DNA of 64,000 nucleotides from Sapria himalayana (lineage: Eukaryota > Streptophyta > Magnoliopsida > Malpighiales > Rafflesiaceae). The position numbers and the translations under genes were made by a program. The notes below the pieces were generated by a model, which was not told the DNA's origin, did no database searches, and worked only from the letters and a program-made list of their open reading frames with translations. This document shows positions 23,050 to 35,914 of the stretch, piece by piece. Every line of letters starts with the position of its first letter. Within the stretch, counting starts at the first letter, position 1. The stretch is from contig JAREIK010000353.1 in the NCBI GenBank assembly GCA_029783825.1, positions 183,676 to 247,675 on the forward strand. Direction: 5' to 3'.

Positions 23050-26000
23050 TCAGTGGTAGCCAAGAGGTGCAGGAGACTCCCTCAGCTGGTGGCCTTGAAA
23101 ATGGACGTCCTGCACATCAAAAGAAAACAAGGAAAACATCAGGACATTCTGGCACCTCAGCAAAAATCAACAATAAGAATTACTTACAGAAGCAAAGTGA
23201 TTGACGTCACGGTGATGAGCCTCATCTGCACGCACAATCTCGACAACATCACGGAGGGTAGCATTGAGAGGCATGCGCCAGTAGTCGATGGCAATGGCAG
23301 GGGCAGGTACATTCTCAATATTGCCCTTGTCTAGCTCCTTGAGGAACTCGGTGTAGGAGTGAATAGCCTCCTCTTCCAGATAGCCCACCATGCGATGGGC
23401 AAATTTGGGAGAAACGAGATAGCTGAGGAAGTAAGCATTGAAGAAGATTCCCTGGACGGCGAACACAAGCACACGCTCGTACCACCTGGGATGGGCCACC
23501 TCCATGAAGGTCATGAGATGCATACGCTCGTTCTCCGCCTCTTCCAGCAAGGCTCTGATCCATCCCCCACTCTGCTCGAACCGCCTCAGTGACTTGCAGT
23601 GAAGCAGCAGGCCCCCCACCATTCCCGGGACTGCCGCCACTGTTTCCAGCATCATCGCCCGGCACCCGTACCTTCTCTGTTTTCCACCACAAATCCGTGA
23701 TGAATAACATCCCATCTTCTGAATATTACACCAGGAAAGAAGAAAGCACCTTAAAGAATACATCGGTTGGCCACCTAAGAGCTTTAACAGTCCAGAATGC
23801 CAATCTGTCCACCAGCGTCACCGGAATGTGATGCTTCTTCAGATCAATGGACAAATCTGGCGCATATGTCTCCCATGGCTTTTTCACACCATCACGGATA
23901 GAACATGAACTCAGTTATCATCCAACAACCCGACCCAAACAAACATAAAAATATGGAAGCTGTGCCCAATGCACCACTAGTCTCTCCCGCACAGCACAGA
24001 ATTTAGAAGATATTAATATTTTTACTAACTTCCCAGGTGATCATCAATCATGCTACTATTTTTACTCAAATATTTTTAATTTTATTATTCTTATGAATTT
24101 TAAAATTAAAATTATGTATAATTTTCTCACAATATGTATTAGCGAAATCCGCCATATAAATTTTAATTAAAATTATGAATAATCTTCTCATCTCTAATTT
24201 TATTCACTTCGAATGCAATACCAAATTTTTTTTTTAATCCATTCATTTTAACCACATCATTATCAATTGATTCAACTTAAATTTTCAACTATTCCATCTT
24301 GCTACGATTGATTTTAAATCTCTTTGGCTTGAGTGCAATCCTTGAAATTTTTAATCTTTAATCTCATTTTTCTTTAGTTTTATCAACTAATAATATATTT
24401 TCAACTAATAATAATATACCGTATACACCAACGAATAAAATATTTTAATAAGATTTTCTATTCAATTTTGACCTTAATTTGACATTAAGATTTTGAAATA
24501 TTTTATCATTATTCTTAAAAAAAATTGAGAAATAACAATACATATTACTTAGTCAGGAACACTCCAATATAGATCTATATATTTATTTTTTTTGTATTTA
24601 TTCAAATCTTATCTCATAAAAATAAAAAAAAATAATATATCATCTTTTATTTCATTGTATAAAATATTGATTTAGGAAAAAAATTAAAATAAAAACTCCA
24701 ATATTATTTTTGGGTACAAATTTTTTTTCTTTTGTGAATTTACATCAAACGTTTCATCTACTCATCAGCAATATTGATTTCAACTAACTTTAAATTAGTA
24801 TCCTTAAAAAGGTGTCCATAGAAATAACCCAAAATCAACAATAACTATGCTTTTTTTTATCACCTGAAGTCTGAATCTATATAAAGCAATGATATTTTCT
24901 TTAAAAATTTTTAAAAAAAAAACATGAACATGTGCTTATAAATTCAAGCAGAAATTAATCTAGAAGCAAAATATTTAACCAATTAAAAATAATTATAATC
25001 TACCGACAAAATTAAAATTGTGTTCTTTCCTACAAAAAAATAATGAAAATCATACTATTCATAATAAAAATAATTTAGAAAATAATTAATTACAAGAGAA
25101 ACAATAATTAATCTTAGAAGAATAGTAAAATAATGTATCCCAACACACATTGGCAGTGTAGATTTGGTTGGGATAATGAGGATGATGATTATAATTCTGC
25201 ATAGATTGATAGCGCAGTCAAACTCTAATTTAGACAAGTGTTACCAATAATTTTTTATTTAAACAATTTGATAAGTATTTTTTTTGTATATAATTAACTT
25301 GACTTAGGAGTTATTCCTATTATCATCATTTTCTCTCCCTATAATCGCACAAAATTTAAATCACAAATCTTCTCTACCCATATTATTTCAAAATGATGAT
25401 ACCAAATTAAAATCTCAATTAATTTAGAACTTCGAAAAAAAAATATTGTGATAGTGTGTCTCGAGTTCGAGACTCATCAGATGCTCTATTTCCAACTTCT
25501 TGAGAAAAACTATCAAGATATTAATCTCTCTGATACCCTACACTGGGGAACAAAGCCTATTGCATTGTGTATGATCTTGGCACACATCCCTTGAAAAGTA
25601 TAAAATTTGTGGTAATCAGCACGTTCTTAATTATTTTCTTACTCATCTTATACTATTTTTCTATTATCATTGATCAAATCAATATATTCAAATCTCTTTT
25701 TTATATATTAATTCACAATATTAGTTACAAACTTGTATAATAGTTGCCATACAAAAATTATATTTTAAAATTTTTTTAGAACATTAAAAAGCACCAATAT
25801 GAAAATGTATCCATCATGGCAAGTCAACTTAAAAAAAAAACAATGAATTGGATTAGGTCAAAGCTCAAAATCCTGCCCATTTGTTTTTTAAAATAAATAA
25901 TGAGCATGAGTGGATAGAAACATACTTGCCTTACATCTTAAAAAAATTAAAAAAAATAAATATTTTTTAATTTTATATATATATAAAATACATACACCAT

Positions 26001-29000
26001 GCATATTATACTAGGTGTATATATATATAACATATACAGACACTCATATAAACACACACACACATATATACATGATCTATATTGATATGTATATGCAATG
26101 TATACAAAAATATAAATAAATTTATACACTATATATGATATATATGTATATAATGAGTATATATACACACACACACATACATGTATATATGCAACATCTA
26201 TATTATATATACAATGTATGTGCACAATATATATCTATATATAATTTATTTATGCATAATATAAAATAAAAAAAAAAAAGTGTTTTTTGATTTAAAAAAA
26301 TACACAAATCAAATTGAGTCCTTGTCCGACCCGCATTTTTTTTCTTTATTTTAAAAAACACATTGATCATATCCCAAAACAATTCAACCCAATCTTTTTA
26401 AAAAATCTGATGATAATTATTTAGATGCTAACATATTAGACAAGATGCATTTTCGTATTAATGATTTTTAGTATACTAAAACTTAATAATATTTTATTTT
26501 GATGATCAGAACCACTCATAATAAGTGTGGCACTGCCTGGACATGCACTTTATTTCAGTCTTTTTTTTTACTTTTCTAATTAGCATTTACATTTATATTT
26601 TCAAATTTTAATATATTTTTTAATATCTATTTTATATTCATATTCATACAAATAACTGATTATATTTTTATTTGCAACATAGATTTCAACAAATATTTAT
26701 TTATTTTTAAAAAAACTTCACACAGACACACAAACATACACACACATATATATATGGCCAGTGCCACTACACAAAATGCAAGGATGAGTTGGGATGATGG
26801 AGCTAGGTTGATTTGGATCTGGAATATATAGTCAGGATCACTGCCAACACCAACTTCGAGCCGATTGGATAGGCTTGGGTAGGCAGACTAGTGACAGCTT
26901 GCCTCACTATGGAATGAGGCTAACCTAGGCTAATATGCATTAGCCACATGCATGGCTCAATCTTGTTAGGTTTAAATAGGGCCAAACCCACTTGACTCAG
27001 CATGCTAAATTTCGACCATGGACAAGGCCATGTTGAGATGTGAGTTGTGACTGGCAATTTGTAGCTGCTACAGAGCAGGAAAACACAACTCATTCTTAAA
27101 ACCAAGTTGTGTCGAGCATGACATGATGGCCCAGTTAGGCATAAAAAATGGTTTGTGCAGGTCTGACATAATTCGTTGGACACCTATATAGTGAAAGAAT
27201 TCACTTAGACAATAAGAGTGGATTATCAGGATATTTTTTCTGTTTTAACAAAACAGAAATATTTTGTATAGGTTTGTGCAGGTCCGACATAGTTTGTTTT
27301 AACCAATTATTTTGTATAACAAAAATATTTTCTGTTTTAATATTTTTAATATTAGTGCAAGAAAAAAAATATTGAGAGAATGAAAATAGAGCAATAACAG
27401 GATAAAGGAGTTCTGCTACCTGGTCATTGAGCCGAAGAAATTTTTAGAGCAGAATCTGACTCATCTTAGTTATCCGACTTGCTTTATTTATTAATACCGA
27501 GAAATTGTTAATATAAATATATAGTTTTCTATTTTTTTTTTGCTGCTACTATTTTTTTTCTACGCAATTGTTCTCACATCTCTCTCTCTCTCTCCACTAT
27601 GTGATTTTTCTAGCTGCTACTCACAAACTGTAAGAATATTTTAGTGATAATCTATAAATACATAAATATTTTTCTGGTTAATATAACTAGTCATGCTAAA
27701 AAACTAGTAGACCACATTATTTTCTGTATTTCTATCGTGATTTTAAATCATGGTTTAATATACATATATATATTATGGTTGTGAATATATTATTTGTTGT
27801 TTTCTTCTTCTTCTGAATCTATAAAATTACAAATATTGGAATTGAAATTCCTAACAAATCAAAATGACTTATATGGCCTGGAATCATCATCAAAAACCTA
27901 ATTTTAAAGTAGTATAGTCATAAATAATTTATAAATTACGAAAAATACTATATGACATTAAATAATCATCAAAAACTTAATTTATAAGATTTTTACAGAT
28001 AATTATTTTATTTAGCTTACTCTAAGAGATTATAAGTAAGTAATTTCTCAACTCAAAGTACATTGATCATTAATCCAAAAATAAAATTTTAAAAAGCTCA
28101 AATATTTTTTTTCATATAAAAATAACTTACTCTAAGAGATATATTATTTTGCACATAAAAATTATGTGCTTAATACTCTTACATGAATAATGAGTTAGAT
28201 TTCTGAGTTATGCTTCATCAAATATACTTATTAATTTAGATATTAATTTTACAAATAATGACACAATTTTTGCAATTGATTCTATTACTTACAAAAAAAA
28301 TCACAAAAAAAATAATTATCTAACTATATATATTGAAATATGTGAAGATGTCTCCTAGATATAGAATCTCTTTCAACGATCATAAGCATTTATAGTTAAT
28401 TAAGTATTAAAATTTGAGTTGGGTATTAATTTTTATAAAAATGAGTCTAATATTTGTATCAAATATGTGAAGTACAAATTATCAGTGTAAAGTTCATAGC
28501 CATTTATTTACAATGAAGAGTTTAGAAGACAAAAAAAATACAAAATTAATTAATAACATAGATCTTTCAATTAGTTTTTTGAAAAATCTTAAACTAGTTC
28601 GTATTTTGAAAATCTTTGAAGTTAATGAATATCACAAATGTTTGTTAGCGAGCTTAAACAAACTTCTAAACGAATATCAGACATTATTGAAATAATATTT
28701 ATCTAATATTAGATTCATATAATAGCTACCAACAAATAAAATAAAACTACATTAATAACAAAAATGACAAATTTATTATTAGCATTTCAGACTAAAATAT
28801 ATGAATTTATTTCTAAAATTACCAAAAAAATTTATGATATGACAAATACATATTTGTCTATGTACACTCATACCAAATATATTATACATGAATATATATG
28901 TAATATTAGTAACATATTTAGAAAAGATAAAAAATACCCTAATTTTAGTGACATGATTATTGAGATAGAACATTAGTATTTAAAATATTAATTTTTATTT

Positions 29001-32000
29001 TCATCTTTTTAATACTTAGCTACATATATGCATCATATGATTTAAAATAAAAAGAAATAAAATCTATAAAAATATATATTCATCTATAAGAACCAAATAA
29101 AACAACAAAATGATAAAAATTATATATAATTAAATATTAAAATACTAGGTATGCTAATTTTAGCATATCTTCACGTATAGACATTATTATCATATACGAA
29201 CATAAAGATTATGCCACTCAATTAGCTAAGAAAAAATAATGATATAGTCTATCAAATAGGTGCGAGCCATCAAAATCTATTTACTAACCCTGCAATATCC
29301 AAAATATTTATCAAAATTTATTTTTTTATGATTATAAATATTATTTTAAATAAGAAATCAAAACCACAATCAAATATCATATAATAATTTTTATATTTGA
29401 ATAACTAAAAGGATTCAAATAATATCTTCAGGATCGAGTATAGAAATTACTAGTTGATGATAACTCATATGACACATAGGATATCAAGGCAACTACAATG
29501 ATTATGAGCTTCAGAATTAGATATAACAATTCTAACTATACTAACATAGAATGATTATGGATGTTAGAGAATCAACATACATGTTATTAACTATTGTTCA
29601 TTGTCTAAGTCATAGTTGTAATATACTTTTAGAATTTTTTTTATTTATTATAATTTATAATATCATGATTAAACTAAAACCACAAAATGAATATATATTT
29701 TTTATTAAGTTATGAATTTTATTAATTTTTATTTACAATTTAGTATGATTTATTTTTAATATTTAAATTTTTTATAATTAGATTTTTATTGTAAAGATTA
29801 AAATCAACACAACAATGACAATTGAATTGGATTAGTTGGCTGTTGTATCAGTTGGCTTGGTTAGTCAAAGTGAGTGGTAGTGGCCACTACGACAATACCT
29901 ACTCACTAGGCATTGTATTGGTCACTAGACAATGTCTTGTCATTGCCAAACTGATCTCACATGACTTGGCAAGCACGACTAAGGAAGGTGGCATTTTGGG
30001 TTATGCTGAGAAAACCTCACATGATGTAATGCCAACTGAGCATGAGTATCCCATTCATATCATGGCTGACATAGTATTATAACCCAAATGGGCAAATAAA
30101 ATTCAAGTTGTGTCAGCGCAACATAGCCAGATTAATACCTTTATTTATTACCATGAGTTTGCATGAAAAGACATGTTTGGATTTATGATGAGAATGAGTA
30201 TTTTAATTAAATTTTCAAAAATTCTAGGCTACAAAATCTTATATATGCATTGATTCATCTTGCTTATCATAAAATCCGTGGGATGATTAGTAGAAATTAT
30301 ATAATAAAAAATTATAAAAACAAGAAAAGATAATTAACATAATTAAGACACAAAGTAGAATGATCAAAATGATATCCACCATTTTTACTAGTCACAATAA
30401 TAATGTCTGCTCATATGTCACTGTTCATTTTATTAATCATAAGTAAAAAAATAAATAAAAAAATATTATGATTTCATAAGATTTTCCAACAACATGATCA
30501 TCTCAACATATATGAGTATATTTTTAGTATTATATTTGATAATATATCAAATAATAATATTGATATAAGTATATAAAAAAAATTAGAGATAATTCCCTAT
30601 ATAACATTTTTTATATTAAATATATATATTACATAATAAATCTAATTATACAAATCAATTTAAAAATTATCTCTCATCAAAAAATATATAAAATATAATA
30701 AAATATATTATATACCTAAAAGACTATAAGAACTTCACTCTCTATGAAAGTCGACATGCCTAAAAACAAAAGATTTTAAGTAAATATCAGATATCATTAA
30801 AATTATATACCTTATATTAAATTCATATATAAAAATAATAACATATAATATATAATTATATTAATAAAAAAATTAGAGAAATAATAAATAAAAAATCAAA
30901 CTAACACATAAGAATTTTAATTTTGAAATTCTTTAAAATTTTTTATAATACTTTGCATATATATTCATTTGTATACATTGACATCACATACATTACATCT
31001 AATTGTATATAATATAAATGATATGTTTATCAAATATTTTAAATACAACTTTTTGGTTTTATAATCGAGATGAGAAAAAAATATTTAAAATATTAACTTT
31101 TATTCAATCTCTTTATTGTTTGGCTGATTATATGAAACATAAAATTAAAATAAAAAAGATAAAAATATTTAAAAAATACATATCTACTTATATGAACCAA
31201 CTAATGGTGTCAAATGGATCGCATCGTGCCGACACAGTCCTTTTTTTTGGCCCACTCAGGGCACCATACCATGTCGTGCCAGGCACTACACAATGATCAT
31301 GCCAACCTTGTCATGCATAAAAAAAATAGCACATGACCAACCAATTAAAATTGATAATGTGACAACATTATTTTAAAAAAATAGACCACCCTATGACAAA
31401 GCAATAGAATTAAAAAAAACCCAAATAATCTAAATGACCGCCCGACGAGGAACCCTTCAGGTGGTCATCCAACAAAACATGGTTTGGGAATCATGCATTG
31501 AGTCAATACAATATTTTAAAATAATTACTTTTCAATTCATTTAACTATGAGTAAACAACATAAATAAGTGTCCTTCAAATAAGAGTAAGTTTTCAAAATA
31601 TTCTAACATATTTGCATGTTATCATATCATAAAATAATATAAAAAGTTAAAATATTTTAAATTATTAAAAATAATAAGAGTTCATTATTTTTTATTATAT
31701 CTAATATGACATATTATCTACTAACCAAAATAATTTAAGATACAAGCTATACTAAAATACCTAAGTTTTTGGTTCTTAAGGGGCAAGATACAATAAAAGT
31801 ACATACTTTTTTTTGAGATAGCTTATTTGATATATATAAAATTATATGTTTTACTAAATATTATTTATAATTTTAATTATTTAGTGAAATACAATCAAAT
31901 AAAAGATATGAATATAAAAAATAAATATTATTAATTTTTATCATTATTACAATTATTTAAAATTCTAAAATAAAATAAAAAAATTTTAATAATTCAACAT

Positions 32001-35000
32001 ACAAAATTTAAATTTAAACTTCAAATATATTAAATCAAATATAAAAATAAAATATTATTACTAATTCTCATTATAATAAATATTTAAGATACTAAAATAC
32101 AAACAAAATAATACTTATAAAACTTTCTTATATTTTAAATCCACAAAATTATTTAAGATACGCCACTGGACTGGCGTGTCCACGTGTCAGACACGTGGAC
32201 AAGGTATGGACACGCGTCGGATACGTGTCCGATACGCCACGTGGCATATCGACACTCGACACAGGCGGCGGGGGCGCGTATTGAGGGGGGGGGGGGTAGG
32301 CAGGGGTTCGGCGCGAATTGAAGGGAGGGGCGGCGGGCGCGAATTGAGGCAGGAGGCGAATTGACGGGGGGGAAGCAGAGGGTGGGCGCGGGTTGAGGGT
32401 TGGGGGCTAGAATAAAATAAAATATTTTTATTTTATAAAATAAAAAAATATATTTTTATATAATATAAGGTAATTTTATAATTTTATTTTATAAAATAAA
32501 ATAATTATAAATATTATCTTATAAAATAAAATAAAATAAAATATTTTTATTTTATAAAATAAAAATATATTTATTTATTTTATAATCTAAAATATTTTAA
32601 TTTAATTTAATTTATTTTATAAAATACATAATATTTATAAAGAAAATAATTTTTATTTTTAAGTTTATTTTTATTATCATGCCGTATCCTATTCGTATCC
32701 GTATCCTAGTTTTTTAGAATTTACCGTGTCCCCGTATCTTGCCGTGTCGTATCTCCGTGTCCATGTCCGTGCTTCTTAGGTAACTATCAACCTTTTCATT
32801 CATCTTGCACTCTTTCTAATCTTCATCTCTCAATAAATAAATTATCTCTTCATCTTCATTAATTAAAACAAGAATAAAAATATAATTAAAGTTTGAATGA
32901 CTTAACTTTAGTGTTGAAGTTTTCCTAAGCTTTTTTTATTTCTTGTATAAACCTAAGCTCATTTATCCAATTACATCTTGCAATATCACCTAATATTAAA
33001 TCATACTCAAATACCAAATAATTTTATATAATACTTTTATCTTTTATTCTTTTCATTAATCATTCATTGTTATCATTTATATCTTTCAAAAAAATAAAAT
33101 TAAAAGTATAATACTCATTATATCTTTTCAACATAGCTTGATTATACTTAATATATAATAAAACATTCATGCGTTAAGGTTCAAATTTATTTCTCCTCTT
33201 CCTATAAATCTATAAAAAATCATAATTATATATTACATTAAATAATAATATTAAAAAAACTTAATTTAATATAATTATTCTAGTCATAGATATTAAAGAC
33301 ACACATCAAGCATGACTAAAGACTAGGTAATAAGCATCACAATGCCCAGGCAAAAGCATCACACCAAAGGAGAGACAATGACTTCCAAAGGCACATCTAG
33401 AGATGACAAGTAGGTTAAGCGACCAAGGCACGATCTAACACTAAGCCGTGCCTAGTCAAGCACGACACAATCTATAACAATATCTAAACTCATGACATGC
33501 CAGCTCAAGGCACAACTCATGTCATTCTAAGCCAAGAGATGTTGAGCATCATGTTGGGCTACGCATGACCCAACTGTCTGGCCCGTAGGCACAATCCAAT
33601 AGCACGATAGGCTACCATGCTCTACCTAGATTTTGGGCGAATTCAAATTGGATCACACCAAACTCACCTGGTTATTTTTAAAAATATAATATTTTACAAA
33701 TAAAAAAACTCACCCAACCTTTTACACATACAGAACAAGACCACACCAACTTGCATGACTATCATCAACCCGATGTCTAGCTACCTACAAGTTGCAACTT
33801 GATGCATGCGGCAACTATGCCAAATTAGCATGAGTTAGCCAAGTACAAAAATGTGTCCAACCCAATCATGCAAATTTTAATTCACAAGAACCCAATCCGA
33901 CAATACATGATTCCATAAAATCATGTCAACACGACACGACCTAGATGGACCAACCATGTCATGTTAGGAACAACATGGTAGCCCATCAGAGCCTCAAAAA
34001 ATCAGGCTGTGTCATCCTAGCATGACCTATTTGACACCTTTACATCGAAGATAATCTACCAAATAAAATTTGAAAATAATTAACTATCATGATTATATAA
34101 ATTAAATCTAATAGTTAGTAGACTAGATGAACTCCTCTTTTCAAGATAAGTCATCCCAATGGCCTATTTTACATGTCACAAGAGCAAGACGAGGTGTTTA
34201 AAGCCCTAATGCAAGAGTGATGCCTTGTGAGTGAAACTTCTAGAGATGTGTTGAAAACATATATGCAACAACTTAGAAAATATCGAGTAACCTTATTTAT
34301 TTCTGTTTATTTCATTTCATCATGTATTAAAATTTCAACAATATATAAAGTCTCTACAATCATATTTTTTTGAACTTCTTATATATACCTTTATCAATTA
34401 TTTTATTTTTTAGATGAATAATTGTACCTTTTTTGTCTAAATTAAAATTATTGTTACAACTTGAGAGCAAACAAACACTAAATACAAATGTATGTGTGCA
34501 AAGACAGACACAAATGTTTGTATACATACAAACCCATGATCCAAAATTGATTATTCATGGGAATTGATCAGAAAGTTAAGTATAACCCAGTCAGGCACCA
34601 TTATAATTGATTAGTTTTTCATAGCTGAAATTATATATATTAAGTCCATGGGATTAATAGATCTGCCTCATTCGTGATTGTAAGCTTCTTTTCATATTAA
34701 AATAAGATGCAAAACTGTATCTCATCCAAAATTAACTCCTTGCAAAAAAAAAAACCCAGTAATAAAATCTAAACCAATCTATGTTAGCAGACTCCTCCAA
34801 ATTTGAGAATACCAGCATAATATCACAACCAACTAAACAATCAGGCAATGAAAATTTCATAATCAAAAATGTTTTAACTTGCCCGGAAAGAGTTCCATCT
34901 CCATTTAGTGCCATCTTTATTGGTGATACTCTTACCAGGCATCACCCCCCAGTAGCTAACGATATCCTTGACATCCTTTATCCCTACATCAGCGGAAATT

Positions 35001-35230
35001 TCAGCCTGCCGATTCTTCTCCTTATGCTGCTCCTTCTCCACTAAGGTCATGGTCGTTGCGTGCCTTGAGGTCAAGATAGAATCACAAATGACGTTGGCGG
35101 CTATGTTTTTCCCATAAAGTATAGTCGCGCCACCACCTCCATGTGGATTGACCGCGGGAACAAACGAGCGAGATTTAACAACTGCAATGATGCACGCCGA
35201 AACACCAAAAGCAGATCGATTCATCGCCAT
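23050..35230 (-). CDS. AOX1: Mitochondrial alternative oxidase, AOX1-type, four exons
   Basis: Ubiquinol oxidase of the inner mitochondrial membrane that passes electrons straight to oxygen, bypassing complexes III and IV. Exons on the minus strand: 35230-34883 (348 bp), 23878-23750 (129), 23676-23188 (489) and 23109-23050 (60 with stop), giving 341 residues. Exons 2-4 have the sizes usual for plant AOX genes. All six di-iron ligands are present: E170 (LETVAAVPG), E209 and H212 (NERMHL), E260 (LEEEA), E311 and H314 (RADEAHH). The C-terminus is ..ESPAPLGYH. Residues 1-60 ([10 protein letters not shown]..) are basic, Ser-rich and poor in acids, like a mitochondrial presequence; the ATG at 35230 was chosen because upstream codons look non-coding. 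CysII is kept (C164, RRYGCRAMM), but CysI is Ser114 (WRWNSFR). Introns 2 (73 bp) and 3 (78 bp) are GT-AG; intron 1 is 11,004 bp with a GC donor. The frame is intact. The subtype label AOX1 is inferred. Confidence 0.93.
23900..26770. other. AT-rich intron sequence with microsatellites
   Basis: No coding signal. At 25970-26250 is a dense mix of TATATA and ACACACAC tracts that creates an open frame without coding meaning. At about 25440-25630 is a less AT-rich patch including CGAGTTCGAGACTCATC, which resembles an RNA polymerase III B box, but no A box was found upstream. Confidence 0.6.
26775..27190. mobile_element. Probable hAT-type MITE, borders partly decayed
   Basis: A less AT-rich block with hAT-MITE style words (AGGCTAACCTAGGCTAA, TGTGTCGAGCATGACATGATGGCCC) inside the AOX intron, ending ..TTGGACACCTATATAG near 27190, similar to right ends ..TTTGATACCTCTA. 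The left end is not recognised. Confidence 0.45.
27295..27856 (+). repeat. LTR-like sequence, copy 1 (possible solo LTR)
   Basis: About 560 bp beginning TGTTTTAACC and ending ..TTCCTAACA. It is related along its length to 40812-41351 (shared: AATATTTTCTGTTT, TTAGTGCA, ATACCGAGAAATTGTTAAT, TTGTTCTTCTTCTT-like tail and ATCTATAAAATTACAAA). The TG..CA ends, a TATA-like TTAATATAAATAT and the lack of coding sequence suggest a solo long terminal repeat. No clean 5-bp target duplication was found. Confidence 0.55.
28500..30145 (+). pseudogene. hAT relic in AOX intron 1
   Basis: On the plus strand, opposite to AOX, 28630-28976 matches the hAT middle region: [10 protein letters not shown] stands where the intact copy has LCLSANIKKKK, and [15 protein letters not shown] where it has RCICNISSMFRKYRA. 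Nucleotide similarity continues to the ELSRYL region (about 29250-29300) and the Asp/His tail (about 29450). A 3' non-coding part with GTGTCAGCGCAACATAGCC ends ..GATTAATACCTTTA near 30143, like a family right end. It is thoroughly decayed. Confidence 0.68.
30330..31201 (+). pseudogene. Second hAT relic in AOX intron 1
   Basis: Weak but ordered similarity to the transposase: about 30400-30570 matches the region from SDIWTCHDDSSYACLTS to TFDNAANN (for example [15 protein letters not shown]), and 31018-31200 contains [20 protein letters not shown], equivalent to TIPSLYCLAACMDPRAKVEG. It stops abruptly at 31201, where a MITE end begins. Confidence 0.65.
31202..31500. mobile_element. hAT-type MITE (left end clear, right end not found)
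   Basis: Begins TAATGGTGTCAAATGG directly after hAT coding sequence and continues with CATCGTGCCGACAC and CATGTCGTGCCAGGCACTA words typical of the subterminal regions here. Similarity fades after about 31500. I could not find a matching right end or a second copy of the flank GAACCAAC. Confidence 0.55.
31510..32155. other. AT-rich intron sequence, nothing recognised
   Basis: Very AT-rich and without repeats longer than short homopolymers that I can see. Confidence 0.5.
32160..32780. mobile_element. Short TIR element, same family as 14511-15195
   Basis: The right part matches the 14511-15195 element closely: TATCCGTATCCTAGTTTTTTAG, then CCGTATCTTGCCGTGTCG, then the end ..CATGTCCGTGCTTCTTAG at 32779. 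The left part has GTGTCCACGTGTCAGACACG and GATACGCCACGTGGCATATCG, the same G-rich middle (GGGGGGGGGGTAGGCAGG) and the same TTTTATTTTATAAAATA repeats. The first 20-30 bases of the left end seem lost or diverged, and no target duplication of GTAACTATC was found on the left. It lies inside AOX intron 1. Confidence 0.75.
33398..34042. mobile_element. hAT-type MITE
   Basis: The left end is TAGAGATGACAAGTAGG and the right end ..CCTATTTGACACCTTTA, whose complement TAAAGGTGTCAAATAGG is an imperfect match. The interior is full of GGCACGA, GCATGACC and AGCACGACA words. The flanks (GGCACATC left, CATCGAAG right) do not give a clear 8-bp duplication. Confidence 0.6.
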
Positions 35231-35914
35231 CGTTCTTCGATGGACCAAATCCCAGACGTATTGAGGTATTGTTGACAAGCTGTGTCTGAGATAGTCGCTG
35301 GACGACAGAGATGATATCTTGTGTCTACCAGGACTTTCTAGAACGTGGACCACCCTTGCCTGGTTGTCCTAAACAAAATCAAGTTGTCCAACGGAAAAAT
35401 CTAGATCATTGAATTTGTTTTCAAACATGGTCATCCTCGTCTTCCGGGGATTTGATTTTTGGGCATTTATTTTAATTTTTTACTATTTTTTAAGCAGCAG
35501 CCGATAAATTATTATGGGATATTTGCGTTTTGTTACACCAAATAAAAAATAATTAATTTTTTTGCACCAAACTAATAATAATTTAAAAAAAGTATATCAG
35601 ATTCTAAAATAAGTTTACCCTCCGAAATTTGAAAAAAAAAATAAAATTATATTAATTCAAAACTTAATCTTTAAAGAATAAAAAATTAAAAAAAAAAGTT
35701 TTAATTTTAATTGGGTCTGTCAAAGTTGGATAGATCGAATTCATTTTATTTTAACTAATGTTTAATATAATTTTATTTGATTTAATATTAATATTAATTT
35801 TATTTAAATAAAAATGTGACAACTCTCATTTAAATTATGTGGTATTAATAATTAAAATAAAATGATACATTTCTTTATATATAAATTGGTTTGAGAAAAA
35901 AAATAGTGACAAAG
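35231..35914. other. AOX upstream region
   Basis: Sequence before the AOX start on the minus strand, expected to hold the promoter and 5' untranslated region. The nearest 170 bp are of mixed composition; further upstream it becomes AT-rich. I cannot place a TATA box with confidence. Confidence 0.4.

Larger units (their letters stand above)
23879..34882 (-). other. AOX intron 1, 11 kb, GC-AG boundaries
   Basis: On the minus strand exon 1 ends ..TTC CGG and is followed by GCAAGT (34882-34877), the usual consensus of the minor GC donor class. The acceptor is ..GTGTGAAAAAG before CCATGGGAG (exon 2, 23878). Both sides are phase 0 and join WRWNSFR to PWETYAPDL, as in other plant AOX proteins. A GT three bases further inside the donor would shift the frame. 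The intron is packed with mobile DNA: hAT relics at 28.5-30.1 and 30.3-31.2 kb, MITEs at about 26.8-27.2, 31.2 and 33.4-34.0 kb, an LTR-like sequence at 27.3-27.9 kb and a short TIR element at 32.16-32.78 kb. Confidence 0.88.

Noticed and set aside
23315..23831. Extra open frames on both strands overlapping AOX exons 2 and 3
   Set aside because: They are other-frame readings of the well-supported AOX exons.
25440..25630. Possible SINE or tRNA-like sequence with a GTTCGAGAC box
   Set aside because: No A box, no cloverleaf and no poly-A tail or target duplication could be seen.
35231..35353. AOX start further upstream at 35353
   Set aside because: The added 41 residues contain no targeting-peptide features and are not typical of AOX; the start at 35230 gives a normal basic presequence.
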